This document shows positions 1-7,464 of a stretch of DNA of 15,685 nucleotides, one piece after another. Within the stretch, counting starts at the first letter, position 1; the number at the start of each line of letters is the position of its first letter. The notes beneath the pieces were generated by a model. It saw nothing but the letters and a program-made list of their open reading frames with translations. It was not told the origin of the DNA and ran no database searches. Source of the stretch: an uncultured Flavobacteriales bacterium (GTDB lineage Bacteria > Bacteroidota > Bacteroidia > Flavobacteriales_D > Crocinitomicaceae); contig CAIRMS010000229.1 of the NCBI GenBank assembly GCA_903879765.1, forward strand, positions 1 to 15,685. Reading direction: 5' to 3'. Both the position numbers and the translations under genes were made by a program.

Positions 1-78
1 CATGTCAATGATTTTTCCCATGTGCCCGTTTTCGATTGCATCAGGCTTAAGCATTGTAAAAGTTCGGTTCGTTGCCAT
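1..78 (-). CDS. ndk: Nucleoside-diphosphate kinase, N-terminal fragment (runs off the left edge)
   Basis: The first 26 codons of a gene that continues past the window edge. The product begins MATNRTFTMLKPDAIENGHM, which matches the N-terminus of NDP kinase: the strand carrying T-F-T-M, then the family's K-P-D-A motif, then the N-G-H segment. NDP kinase moves the terminal phosphate from ATP to other nucleoside diphosphates through a phosphohistidine, which lies beyond the window. The ATG at 76-78 is preceded by a 56-base gap containing a textbook Bacteroidota -7 element, so the gene probably has its own promoter although it follows the TonB receptor gene on the same strand. The identification rests on 26 residues, but that stretch is highly characteristic of the family. 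Confidence 0.88.
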   Translation of the reverse strand, partial: MATNRTFTMLKPDAIENGHMGKIIDM

Positions 79-97
79 TTTTTTTCTAATTTGGATG

Positions 98-105
98 CAA
101 AGGTA
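98..105 (-). promoter_or_regulatory. Putative -7 promoter element for ndk
   Basis: The minus strand reads TACCTTTG followed by C, an exact match to the Bacteroidota sigma-factor -7 consensus TAnnTTTG. It ends 19 bases before the ndk start codon, implying a very short leader. The nearest upstream TTG lies 26 bases away, outside the usual 17-23 base spacing for a -33 box, so only the -7 half is convincing. Confidence 0.6.
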
Positions 106-134
106 TGGATTTTTTCGTGATCACACTACCTCAA

Positions 135-2567
135 CTACTTGGAAACGCTGCTTTTTTTCTTGTTAGCAAATTCAACAATGATTCCTAAAGTTGGTTGAAC
201 AATTCCATTCGAGTTCGCAATGAACTTTGCTTTGTAATGACCAGGATTAGCAGGATCAACAATTGGTGTTCCATTCGAATCTGTTTCTACCAACATGATT
301 GGAGCCAACTTCGCTTTGTAACCATACGCATTTTGAATATCCAAATAGAAATTCAAGGTCAATTTTTCCAAGTACCATTTTTTATCTACTCGAACATTCA
401 ATTGATGAAAACTAGACTCACGCTGGGTGTTCAGCAATGAATAATCTAAAATACCTTGTCCGTTGATGTCCCAGTTTTGAATCATTGTTGATGTTTCTAC
501 GTCGTAAGGAGTGTAGGGTGATCCACCAGAGAACAACCAACGCATTCCCAATTCCCATCCATTTTTGAAGCGTTTTCCACCTGTTAACGATACGATGTGC
601 TTGCTGTCCCATGCTGTTGGTACGTATGTGCCGTTTTTATCTTGGAATTCAGAATTCACAAACGTGTAAGCAAGAATAGCATAATAACCTTTAAATAATT
701 TCTGTTGAAATAAGAATTCCATACCATAAGATCTTCCTTGAGAAATAGATTTCACTTCTTCATTTCCGATCACACCGAAATCCGAACCTACATTCGCTAG
801 ACACAAAGAATCTTTTACAGAGAAAGGGTAACGGTTGTACTTTTTATAGAATCCTTCCAATGTAAAACGAGAATTCATTTTTGTCAAGAATTCACTTCCA
901 ATCACAAAATGATCTGCTTGAATGTACTTCACTTCATTTTGTTGATTTACCAATGTTCCTTGTGGATTTCTGTAACCTAATATCGTGTAAGAAGGCAATT
1001 GGTGGTATCTTGCTACACTTCCGTTCAAGGCAATTTGTTCGGTAATACGGTAAGACAAAGCTAAACTCGGTGAAAGTTGATCCAGCGGATTCATCATGCT
1101 TTTCGAATAATTCGAGAAATCCGTTCGCAATCCAAATGATGTATTTAAGCGCTCTTTGAAAAAGGACTTACTTACTTGACCGAAGGCAGCCATTTTACTC
1201 ATGAACAAGTTCGATTTAAAATCGATTGTTACTGGATTCCCTTGAATGGTAATGTTGTTGTAAGTCGAAGAAAAATAACGCGCATATTCATACGCAAATC
1301 CAGCGTTTACTTTCCACCCGTTTTTTGTGTATGTATGTTCAAAACGGAATTTATTTTCTGCTTCAAAAGAACGGTAATCTTGCAACAAATTCTCAGGCGT
1401 TTCAATGCGGTTTTTATAACGGTAAGCAGCGTTATTTAACATGTTTCTACTGACTACGATGTTCTGGTATGAATTTTTAGAAAAGTGAATCCAGTTGACT
1501 CCCATCGTGTAATTCCACTGTTTTTGAATCGGCAAGTTATTGATGATGAAATTATTGTATTCCCTCGCAGCTGTATCTGTAACTGACGCATTCACGTCCG
1601 TATTCACATCGAAATTGTCCAAAGCGCCTAATCCAATAATGGTTACTTTGTTTTTCTCGTTGACTTTGTAATTGATTTTAAACTGGCTATCATTATAGGA
1701 AGGTAAAATCGGCAATTTCAAGGCCATGAATAAGAATTGTAAATAAGACTTTCGTGCTGAAAAGATAAAATCCGCTTTTTTACCTAATGGACCATCAAAC
1801 GTTAATCCTGCGTCGCTAGAACCTAAAGTAAAATTAGAAATGAGTCCGTCTTTGTTTCCATCTTTTTGTTTAAATGCCAAAACAGAACTGAGTCCATTTG
1901 CACGATTTGCGGGAAATGCTCCGGAGTAGAAATCTACTTCGCGGATAAAGTTTACGTTCAATAAGCCAACCGGTCCTCCACTACTTCCTTGCGTCGCAAA
2001 GTGATTGATGTTTGGTACTTCGATTCCATCCAAATAAAACTTATTCTCTCCTGGAGAACCACCGCGAATGATGATGTCGTTTCGGAATGTCGCTCTTGAG
2101 GCCACACCTGGTAAGGCTGCGATTACACGACTCACATCGCGATTCGCACCAGGAAGACGTTCAATTTCCGTCGCATTCAAGGTTTTTAACGAATTTGGAG
2201 ATTCTGATTTTCGAACAAATGGAGATGCTTTGACAACTACTTCTTTTTGATTGCTGATTAATTCTTCCACCGCAAAGTCCAAATCAACCGCACGTGCATT
2301 TGTCACGGTGATTTCATTGATGATCAATTCCTTAAATCCAATGGAAACGGCTTTGAAAGAATAAACACCAGGTTTAAGACCCGTTAATTCAAAGGTTCCA
2401 TCTGCCAAAGTGATTGTCCCTTTCGCTTGTTCGATGATTTGAACTTTCGCGCCTTCAACGGAGGCATTTGTTTGAGCATTGTACACACGTCCGCGAACGA
2501 TACCGTTCTGTGCATACAATCCATTAATTAGGAATAAAGTCAGTGTGAGCGTAAAGAATAATTTCAT
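135..2567 (-). CDS. TonB-dependent outer membrane receptor with carboxypeptidase-regulatory-like N-terminal domain
   Basis: An 810-residue protein. Residues 1-19 are a signal peptide with likely cleavage at YA|Q. Residues about 22-103 form a carboxypeptidase-D regulatory-like/SusC-like extension (G-x-V-x-D/N-A-x-T start, ADGTFEL turn, GVYSF strand). Residues about 110-232 are the plug, with RGGSPGENKFYLDGIEVP near 168-185. The rest, rich in alternating aromatic residues, is the 22-strand barrel. Such receptors import siderophores, cofactors or oligomers using TonB energy. At 810 residues it is shorter than typical SusC proteins (about 1000), and no SusD lipoprotein is adjacent, so it is more likely a stand-alone receptor than a glycan-uptake SusCD pair; the substrate cannot be told. 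The gene follows the DUF2147 gene by 62 bases with no obvious -7 element, so it may be read through from upstream. The start is the ATG giving the signal peptide. Confidence 0.9.
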   Translation of the reverse strand: MKLFFTLTLTLFLINGLYAQNGIVRGRVYNAQTNASVEGAKVQIIEQAKGTITLADGTFELTGLKPGVYSFKAVSIGFKELIINEITVTNARAVDLDFAVEELISNQKEVVVKASPFVRKSESPNSLKTLNATEIERLPGANRDVSRVIAALPGVASRATFRNDIIIRGGSPGENKFYLDGIEVPNINHFATQGSSGGPVGLLNVNFIREVDFYSGAFPANRANGLSSVLAFKQKDGNKDGLISNFTLGSSDAGLTFDGPLGKKADFIFSARKSYLQFLFMALKLPILPSYNDSQFKINYKVNEKNKVTIIGLGALDNFDVNTDVNASVTDTAAREYNNFIINNLPIQKQWNYTMGVNWIHFSKNSYQNIVVSRNMLNNAAYRYKNRIETPENLLQDYRSFEAENKFRFEHTYTKNGWKVNAGFAYEYARYFSSTYNNITIQGNPVTIDFKSNLFMSKMAAFGQVSKSFFKERLNTSFGLRTDFSNYSKSMMNPLDQLSPSLALSYRITEQIALNGSVARYHQLPSYTILGYRNPQGTLVNQQNEVKYIQADHFVIGSEFLTKMNSRFTLEGFYKKYNRYPFSVKDSLCLANVGSDFGVIGNEEVKSISQGRSYGMEFLFQQKLFKGYYAILAYTFVNSEFQDKNGTYVPTAWDSKHIVSLTGGKRFKNGWELGMRWLFSGGSPYTPYDVETSTMIQNWDINGQGILDYSLLNTQRESSFHQLNVRVDKKWYLEKLTLNFYLDIQNAYGYKAKLAPIMLVETDSNGTPIVDPANPGHYKAKFIANSNGIVQPTLGIIVEFANKKKSSVSK

Positions 2568-2629
2568 TTTGTTTAACGTTTTGTTCTAATTTGATATAAA
2601 ACATTAAACAAAAGAGTTTGAAAAAGGTT

Positions 2630-3079
2630 TTAATCAAGCGGTATTTTTTCTGTTTTTAGCCACGTTTGTGTTCTAAAGAACGGACCAATATACCCGCGGA
2701 CATTGAGTTTGTTGTGGTTTTCAGGGTTTATCCAAATTTTCGCATCGTATACTTTTCCATTGTCTGGATCCAAAATCGTACCTCCTACCCATTCACTATT
2801 GTTCCAAGTGAGGTTTTTAACGATTTGCATTCCCAAAACCGGTTTGTTCTTTAAACTTCCTTCGCAATGTTCACACAAAGAATGAGGTCCGTCCTTTCCT
2901 CTTTTATAGATGTAAACGACCTTTCCGCACATCTTGCCATCCTTTTTGTACAATTCCACAACGGATTTCTTTAATCCACTTTCGTCATCAATGGTAATCC
3001 AATAACCTAAACAGCTTTGGGCCGACACATGCATGTAAAAGAACATACTTGCTAGTAAAAAGAGCATCTTTTTCGTCAT
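2630..3079 (-). CDS. DUF2147 family secreted/periplasmic protein
   Basis: A 149-residue protein with a signal peptide (hydrophobic residues about 4-18, cleavage near VSA|Q at 20-21). The mature part matches DUF2147 as I recognise it: a G-x-W-x-T-x-D-D-E-S-G opening at 25-35 (here GYWITIDDESG), a central G-K-x-x-G-K-V strand, a CEHC pair at 69-72, a G-T-I-L-D-P-x-N-G-K-x-Y segment at 100-111 and a V-R-G-Y-I-G near 127-132. The family is a small beta-barrel, lipocalin-like fold, usually periplasmic and of no assigned enzymatic function. Cys69 and Cys72 could form a disulfide after export. The start ATG overlaps the pabA stop codon in an ATGA arrangement (3076-3079), which fixes the start and suggests translational coupling with pabA, a surprising partner. 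TonB receptor gene follows downstream. Confidence 0.85.
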   Translation of the reverse strand: MTKKMLFLLASMFFYMHVSAQSCLGYWITIDDESGLKKSVVELYKKDGKMCGKVVYIYKRGKDGPHSLCEHCEGSLKNKPVLGMQIVKNLTWNNSEWVGGTILDPDNGKVYDAKIWINPENHNKLNVRGYIGPFFRTQTWLKTEKIPLD

Positions 3080-3639
3080 GATTTTATAGTTTGAATGAAA
3101 TTTGATAAAAGTTGAAGTCCGTGTTCCGTCAAAATAGACTCCGGATGAAACTGTACAGCATACAATAGCTGAGTTGGAACTTCAATGGACATCATCACGC
3201 CATTGTCTAATTGTGCCGTTTGCCAAGCTTCGGGGACATCAACTACTTTCCAACTGTGGTACAATCCAACCAAAAATTCGTTTGGCAATCCGTGAAACAA
3301 TCCGGAATGATTTTTAACAATCAGCTTTCCTTGAACACCGTGCTTTACTTGTTCTTGATTTTGCAACGAAGCACCCAAATGAATCGCAATGGCTTGCATG
3401 CCCAAACAAACGCCTAAAATGGGCTTTTTTCCTGCGTACAATGAAAGCAATTCCATTAAGTTTACTTTTTCGCTTGGAAGTCCAGGCCCAGGAGATAGAA
3501 CGATTGCGTCAAACGTATTTATTTCCGCTAGCTTCAAATAATCGTGACGAATCACCGTTACCTCTACGTTTAATTGTTCTAAATAATGGGACAGATTGAA
3601 GGTGAAAGAATCATAAAAATCCACTAGTACTACCTTCAC
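3076..3639 (-). CDS. pabA: Glutamine amidotransferase subunit of aminodeoxychorismate/anthranilate synthase (PabA/TrpG type)
   Basis: A 187-residue class I glutamine amidotransferase, the normal length for PabA/TrpG. Visible motifs are DSFTFNL at 10-16, the oxyanion SPGPG at 49-53, the nucleophile in GVCLGMQ (Cys78), HGVQGK at 100-105, YHSWKV at 127-132 and the HPES pair (His165, Glu167), so the Cys-His-Glu triad is intact. It releases ammonia from glutamine for PabB (4-amino-4-deoxychorismate, folate) or TrpE (anthranilate, tryptophan). No trp genes and no pabB are nearby, so PabA or a dual-use subunit is favoured over a tryptophan-dedicated one; sequence alone does not settle this. The start codon is GTG; no ATG is available and the first beta strand begins at residue 3, so this start is well supported. 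A -7 element lies 24 bases upstream. Confidence 0.85.
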   Translation of the reverse strand: MKVVLVDFYDSFTFNLSHYLEQLNVEVTVIRHDYLKLAEINTFDAIVLSPGPGLPSEKVNLMELLSLYAGKKPILGVCLGMQAIAIHLGASLQNQEQVKHGVQGKLIVKNHSGLFHGLPNEFLVGLYHSWKVVDVPEAWQTAQLDNGVMMSIEVPTQLLYAVQFHPESILTEHGLQLLSNFIQTIKS

Positions 3640-3654
3640 GTTCTTTGATTTTTG

Positions 3655-3662
3655 TTACTTTG
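3655..3662 (+). promoter_or_regulatory. Putative -7 element for the ridA-glycosyltransferase genes
   Basis: TTACTTTG followed by C, seven of eight positions in a close variant of TAnnTTTG, lies 45 bases upstream of the ridA start. It abuts end to end with the minus-strand -7 element for pabA. No well-spaced -33 TTG is visible. Confidence 0.45.
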
Positions 3663-3670
3663 CAAAAGTA
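3663..3670 (-). promoter_or_regulatory. Putative -7 element for pabA and downstream genes
   Basis: The minus strand reads TACTTTTG, an exact TAnnTTTG match, 23 bases upstream of the GTG start of pabA. Transcription from here could also serve the DUF2147 and TonB receptor genes, because I find no convincing -7 element in the spacers between them. The upstream TTTG lies about 28 bases away, too far for a normal -33 box. Confidence 0.5.
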
Positions 3671-3707
3671 GAAAAAATCGCTTAATCCGAAGGATAAACA
3701 AAATACG

Positions 3708-4091
3708 ATGAAAAAAGCCATACAGATTCCCAATGCACCAGCTCCCGTTGGTCCTTACAGCCAAGCGATTCTTGCCGGTGGAATGTTGTTTGTAAGTGGG
3801 CAAATCCCCTTAAATCCAGCGACAGGTGAACTTGAAATGAATAGCATTGAAGAGGCTACACACCGTGTGATGAAAAACATTGTCGCTTTATTAGAAGCTG
3901 CGGATTTGAACATCGAACAGGTTGTAAAAACCAGTATTTTCTTGAAGGACTTAAACGATTTTCAAGCAGTGAATGCTATTTACGCCTCTTATTTCCCTGG
4001 GATTCCACCAGCAAGGGAAACGGTACAAGTTGCCCGACTACCTTTAGATGTGAACATCGAAATTTCGTGCATTGCATTAGCGAATGGATAA
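3708..4091 (+). CDS. ridA: RidA family reactive-intermediate (enamine/imine) deaminase
   Basis: A 127-residue protein, the exact size class of RidA (YjgF/YER057c/UK114). It shows GPYSQA at 15-20, FVSGQIPL at 28-35, the substrate-carboxylate arginine in PPARETV (Arg103) and the C-terminal VARLPLDVNIEI with Glu118, all in the places expected for the active deaminase subclass. RidA hydrolyses 2-aminoacrylate and related enamines made by PLP enzymes such as threonine/serine dehydratase, protecting other PLP enzymes; it acts as a cytoplasmic trimer. The position after Arg103 that is Cys107 in the E. coli protein is Thr here, which is common. The gene runs divergently from pabA and overlaps the following glycosyltransferase by 8 bases, so the two are probably co-transcribed without an evident functional link. 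Confidence 0.92.
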   Translation: MKKAIQIPNAPAPVGPYSQAILAGGMLFVSGQIPLNPATGELEMNSIEEATHRVMKNIVALLEAADLNIEQVVKTSIFLKDLNDFQAVNAIYASYFPGIPPARETVQVARLPLDVNIEISCIALANG

Positions 4092-6033
4092 GCACACACC
4101 AACATTTGACTTGAGCGTTGTCATTGTAAATTACAATGTCACTTATTTCCTCGAACAATGTTTGAATGCTGTTTTAGCAGCAAGTAAGTCCTTGAAAGTT
4201 CAAGTTTTTGTGGTGGATAATAACAGTGTGGATGGTTCCGTTGAAATGCTTCAGTCCAAATTCCCTCAAGTACATTTAATCGCCAACAAAGAAAATGTTG
4301 GTTTTTCCCGCGCCAACAATCAAGCACTTGCGATTTCGGACGCTCGCTATTCTTTGTTACTAAATCCAGACACCGTTGTCGAAGAAGATACCTTTTCGAA
4401 AGTCTTGGCGTTTATGGATGAGCATCCAGCTGCCGGTGGACTCGGAGTTCGCATGGTCGATGGAAAAGGACGCTTTCTCCCCGAATCTAAACGCGGATTA
4501 CCAACACCGCAAGTAGCTTTTTACAAGATTTTTGGATTAGCCAAACTTTTTCCCAAATCGAAACGTTTTGGACGTTACCATTTGGGCTATTTAAGTGAAT
4601 TTGACACCAATGAAGTGGACGTATTAAGTGGTGCGTTTATGTTGATGCGCAAAGAAACACTTGACACGGTTGGATTCCTAGATGAAACTTTTTTCATGTA
4701 TGGCGAGGACATTGATTTGTCCTACCGCATTCAATTAGGAGGCTTTAAAAACTTCTATTTCCCCGAAACGAAAATCATTCACTACAAAGGTGAAAGCACC
4801 AAAAAAAGTTCCGTTAACTATGTCTTCGTTTTTTACCGAGCGATGGTCATTTTTGCAAAGAAGCACTTTTCACAAAACAATGCGAAATTGTTTTCGATGG
4901 CCATTCATTTCGCCATTTATTTACGCGCATCCCTGTCGATTTTCAGACGGTTTATTGAACAAATTTCATTCCCAGCAATAGATTTTGGTGTAAGTCTTGG
5001 TGGACTTTACCTTTTGGCGGAGCGCTGGAAAATGAAGGATATTCTATTCCCGGAGATTGCAGTGCATTACCTCATTCCGAGTTATGCATTTATCTGGATG
5101 CTGGCTGGACTGGTTTTCGGAATCTATGACAAAGGAAGCCGTTACCGCTTGATTTTTAAATCCGCATTTTTCGGGACCATTTTCATTTTAACCATGTACG
5201 CCTTACTTCCAAAGGAATGGCAGTTTTCGCGCTTGTACATTTTACTTGGATCACTCATTTACATTGTCAGTTTTTTTCTAATCCGTTTTGGATATGAATT
5301 GGTTTTCAAGGGGACTGTTGGACTTTCCAAGCTGCCTAAAAAGCGCTTTGCGATCATTGGTGATGAAGCAGAATTCATTCGCGTGAAACAATTGTTGGAG
5401 AACACCTACCCTCAGATTGATTCCATTATAGGTATTTCCAATCAAGAAAAATTCACAGGAAGTGTTGGGGAAATTCAACAATTAAGTGAAATCGTTTCCG
5501 TTCATAAAATCAACGAGGTGATTTTCTCCGCCAAGTCCTTGAGTTCTTCTGAAATTATCCATTGGATGACCCAAACATCCGCTGATGACCTGGAATTTAA
5601 AATTGCCCAACCGGATGCGAGTTTTTTGATTGGCAGTAACTCCATCGATCGAGCGGGAGAATTGTATGTCTTGAATTTTAATTCCTTGAGTCATCCAGAA
5701 AACAAACGCGTGAAACGATTGATCGACGTTGTCTTTTCTGTGCTGTTTATTTGCACCCTTCCCTTGCATATTTGGCTATTTCAGCACAAAAAACGATTCA
5801 TTCATCAGTTATTCGCTGTCCTTATTGGAACGAAAACATTTGTTGGATACACTGACAAAGAGACGCTTACAAAATCAAAGCAAAAGCAAAGCATCATTGG
5901 TCCTTTCGATCACCTTCATTTAACATCCAAAGAAGACCGAGAGCGTTTTTTCTTGATTTATTCGAGGGATTACACTCCCCTGTTTGACATTCGAAGCATC
6001 CTTCGGAATTTCCGTTCACTCGATCGTAACTAA
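4084..6033 (+). CDS. Envelope glycosyltransferase: GT2 domain fused to a degenerate polyprenyl-phosphate sugar transferase-like membrane region
   Basis: A 649-residue fusion. Residues 9-270 are a family 2 glycosyltransferase of the rhamnosyltransferase/WbbL type: SVVIVNYN at 11-18, VVDNNSVDGS at 43-52, the metal-binding LLNPDT at 92-97, SGAFMLMR at 182-189 and the catalytic-base region MYGEDIDLSYR at 205-215. Residues about 296-408 hold roughly four hydrophobic segments, then KKRFAIIGD at 419-427 opens a Rossmann-like domain. This order (four helices, nucleotide-binding-like domain) is that of WcaJ/WbaP-type initiating transferases. Residues about 541-649 resemble the ends of their catalytic domain: KRVKRLIDVVFS, a helix, GTKTFVGY and a final YSRDYTPLFDIRSILRNF. 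The catalytic middle with its acidic DELPQ-type motif appears absent, so only the GT2 half is likely active. A role in cell-surface polysaccharide or lipid glycosylation is inferred. Overlaps ridA by 8 bases. Confidence 0.82.
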   Translation: MDKHTPTFDLSVVIVNYNVTYFLEQCLNAVLAASKSLKVQVFVVDNNSVDGSVEMLQSKFPQVHLIANKENVGFSRANNQALAISDARYSLLLNPDTVVEEDTFSKVLAFMDEHPAAGGLGVRMVDGKGRFLPESKRGLPTPQVAFYKIFGLAKLFPKSKRFGRYHLGYLSEFDTNEVDVLSGAFMLMRKETLDTVGFLDETFFMYGEDIDLSYRIQLGGFKNFYFPETKIIHYKGESTKKSSVNYVFVFYRAMVIFAKKHFSQNNAKLFSMAIHFAIYLRASLSIFRRFIEQISFPAIDFGVSLGGLYLLAERWKMKDILFPEIAVHYLIPSYAFIWMLAGLVFGIYDKGSRYRLIFKSAFFGTIFILTMYALLPKEWQFSRLYILLGSLIYIVSFFLIRFGYELVFKGTVGLSKLPKKRFAIIGDEAEFIRVKQLLENTYPQIDSIIGISNQEKFTGSVGEIQQLSEIVSVHKINEVIFSAKSLSSSEIIHWMTQTSADDLEFKIAQPDASFLIGSNSIDRAGELYVLNFNSLSHPENKRVKRLIDVVFSVLFICTLPLHIWLFQHKKRFIHQLFAVLIGTKTFVGYTDKETLTKSKQKQSIIGPFDHLHLTSKEDRERFFLIYSRDYTPLFDIRSILRNFRSLDRN

Positions 6034-6058
6034 TTTTACGATTTGCACAATTTTTCAC

Positions 6059-6066
6059 TAACTTTG
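6059..6066 (+). promoter_or_regulatory. Putative -7 element for the E2-exonuclease-FAH operon
   Basis: TAACTTTG followed by C is an exact match to the Bacteroidota -7 consensus, 35 bases upstream of the E2 start in the 68-base gap after the glycosyltransferase. A TTTG at 6042-6045 lies only 13 bases upstream of it, shorter than the usual -33 spacing. Confidence 0.6.
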
Positions 6067-6101
6067 CGCCCAAGTAAAAGACATCAATTTACACGTATAC
6101 T

Positions 6102-7460
6102 ATGGCAGAAATAGAAATCCGTCTTCCCAAAATGGGAGAAAGTGTGACAGAGGCTACCATCACCAATTGGTTAAAAAATGTAGGCGATTCAGTTGCAATG
6201 GACGAACCTTTAGTAGAGGTAGCGACCGATAAAGTTGACAACGAACTTCCTTCTGAAGGCGCTGGCGTTTTAATCAAAATCCTTTTTGAAAAAGACCAAG
6301 TAGCTCAAGTTGGAGATGTGATTGCGATTCTGTCAACAGATGGTGAATCAAGTGTTGCTCCAAGTGTAAAAGAAGAAGCGCCAGTAGTGGCTGCATCAGC
6401 AGCTCCAGCTGCGGCAGTAGCTGTGCCAGTTTCTACTTCAACTGAAACAACATCCATTCCAAAAAATGGAACAAGTGGTAAGTTCTTTTCTCCATTGGTT
6501 CGAAACATCGCTGAGAAAGAAGGAATTACAGCAGGTGAATTGGAAGCTATTTCTGGTACAGGTCAAGATGGACGCGTAACGAAAAAAGATGTCATTTCTT
6601 ATTTAGAAAACCGTGGTTCAGCTCCAGTTTCTGTCGTTGCACCAACGACAACAGCAACGCGAGTTGCAACTCCTACTGCAGCACCTATTGTAAACGCACC
6701 ATCAACGGCTGCCTTTATGAATGTAAAGGAACCAATCGTATTACCGAACCCAGGAGATGAGATCATCGAAATGGACCGCATGCGTAAGTTGATTGCGGAT
6801 CACATGGTAATGTCTGTTCATGTTTCTCCACACGTAACGTCATACGTAGAAGCGGATGTGACAAACATCGTTAAATGGAGAGAGAAAATTAAAAACACCT
6901 TCAAACAACGCGAAGGTCAAAATATTACCTACACACCGATTTTAATCGAAGCAATTGTGAAAGCCATTAAGGATTTCCCAATGATTAACGTTTCTGTTTC
7001 TGGTACAACAATTATCAAACGCAAGGATATCAATATCGGAATGGCAACTGCACTTCCATCTGGAAACCTGATTGTTCCTGTGATTAAAAACGCAGATCAG
7101 TTGAACCTAGTTGGAATCACAAAAGCGGTAAACGGATTAGCGGATAGCGCGCGTAACAATAAATTGAAACCAGAAGACATTCAAGGTGGAACATATACCG
7201 TTACGAACGTTGGATCTTTTGGAAACGTCATGGGAACACCTATTATCAACCAACCTCAAGTGGCGATTTTAGCTTTGGGTGCGATTCGTAAAGTTCCTGC
7301 TGTGATTGAAACACCAGAGGGAGACTTCATCGGTATTCGCCACAAAATGTTCTTATCTCACTCGTATGATCACCGCGTAGTTGATGGCGCTTTAGGTGGA
7401 CAATTTGTTCGTCGCGTTGCTGACTATTTAGAAAGCTTCGATCCAAACACGACAATTTAA
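6102..7460 (+). CDS. Dihydrolipoamide acyltransferase (E2) of a 2-oxoacid dehydrogenase complex
   Basis: A 452-residue protein with the complete E2 layout. Residues 3-78 are one lipoyl domain with the lipoylated lysine in EVATDKVDNELPS (Lys44). Residues about 82-125 are an Ala/Pro/Ser/Thr-rich flexible linker. Residues 128-170 are the peripheral-subunit-binding domain (SPLVRNIAEKEG, GTGQDGRVTKKDV). A second linker runs to about 215, and the acyltransferase domain follows with the catalytic HRVVDG (His424, Asp428). It passes acyl groups from the E1 thiamine enzyme to CoA. The DKVDNELPS lipoyl sequence resembles branched-chain or mixed pyruvate/branched-chain E2s more than succinyltransferases, but the substrate is not certain. 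No E1 or E3 gene is adjacent. It starts the run E2, exonuclease, FAH enzyme; the next gene begins 4 bases after its stop. Confidence 0.93.
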   Translation: MAEIEIRLPKMGESVTEATITNWLKNVGDSVAMDEPLVEVATDKVDNELPSEGAGVLIKILFEKDQVAQVGDVIAILSTDGESSVAPSVKEEAPVVAASAAPAAAVAVPVSTSTETTSIPKNGTSGKFFSPLVRNIAEKEGITAGELEAISGTGQDGRVTKKDVISYLENRGSAPVSVVAPTTTATRVATPTAAPIVNAPSTAAFMNVKEPIVLPNPGDEIIEMDRMRKLIADHMVMSVHVSPHVTSYVEADVTNIVKWREKIKNTFKQREGQNITYTPILIEAIVKAIKDFPMINVSVSGTTIIKRKDINIGMATALPSGNLIVPVIKNADQLNLVGITKAVNGLADSARNNKLKPEDIQGGTYTVTNVGSFGNVMGTPIINQPQVAILALGAIRKVPAVIETPEGDFIGIRHKMFLSHSYDHRVVDGALGGQFVRRVADYLESFDPNTTI

Positions 7461-7464
7461 GCGC

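Noticed and set aside
106..134. TGATCA-centred palindrome upstream of ndk as an operator
   Set aside because: GTGATCAC is only 8 bp and is expected often by chance; nothing else supports regulation here.
135..2567. SusCD-type glycan utilisation locus
   Set aside because: The receptor is only 810 residues, there is no SusD gene beside it and no glycoside hydrolase or lyase in the window.
6305..6781. Minus-strand open frames rich in Ala, Val and Thr inside the E2 gene
   Set aside because: They are antisense to the low-complexity linker regions of E2, which produce stop-free shadow frames; no start context or family match.
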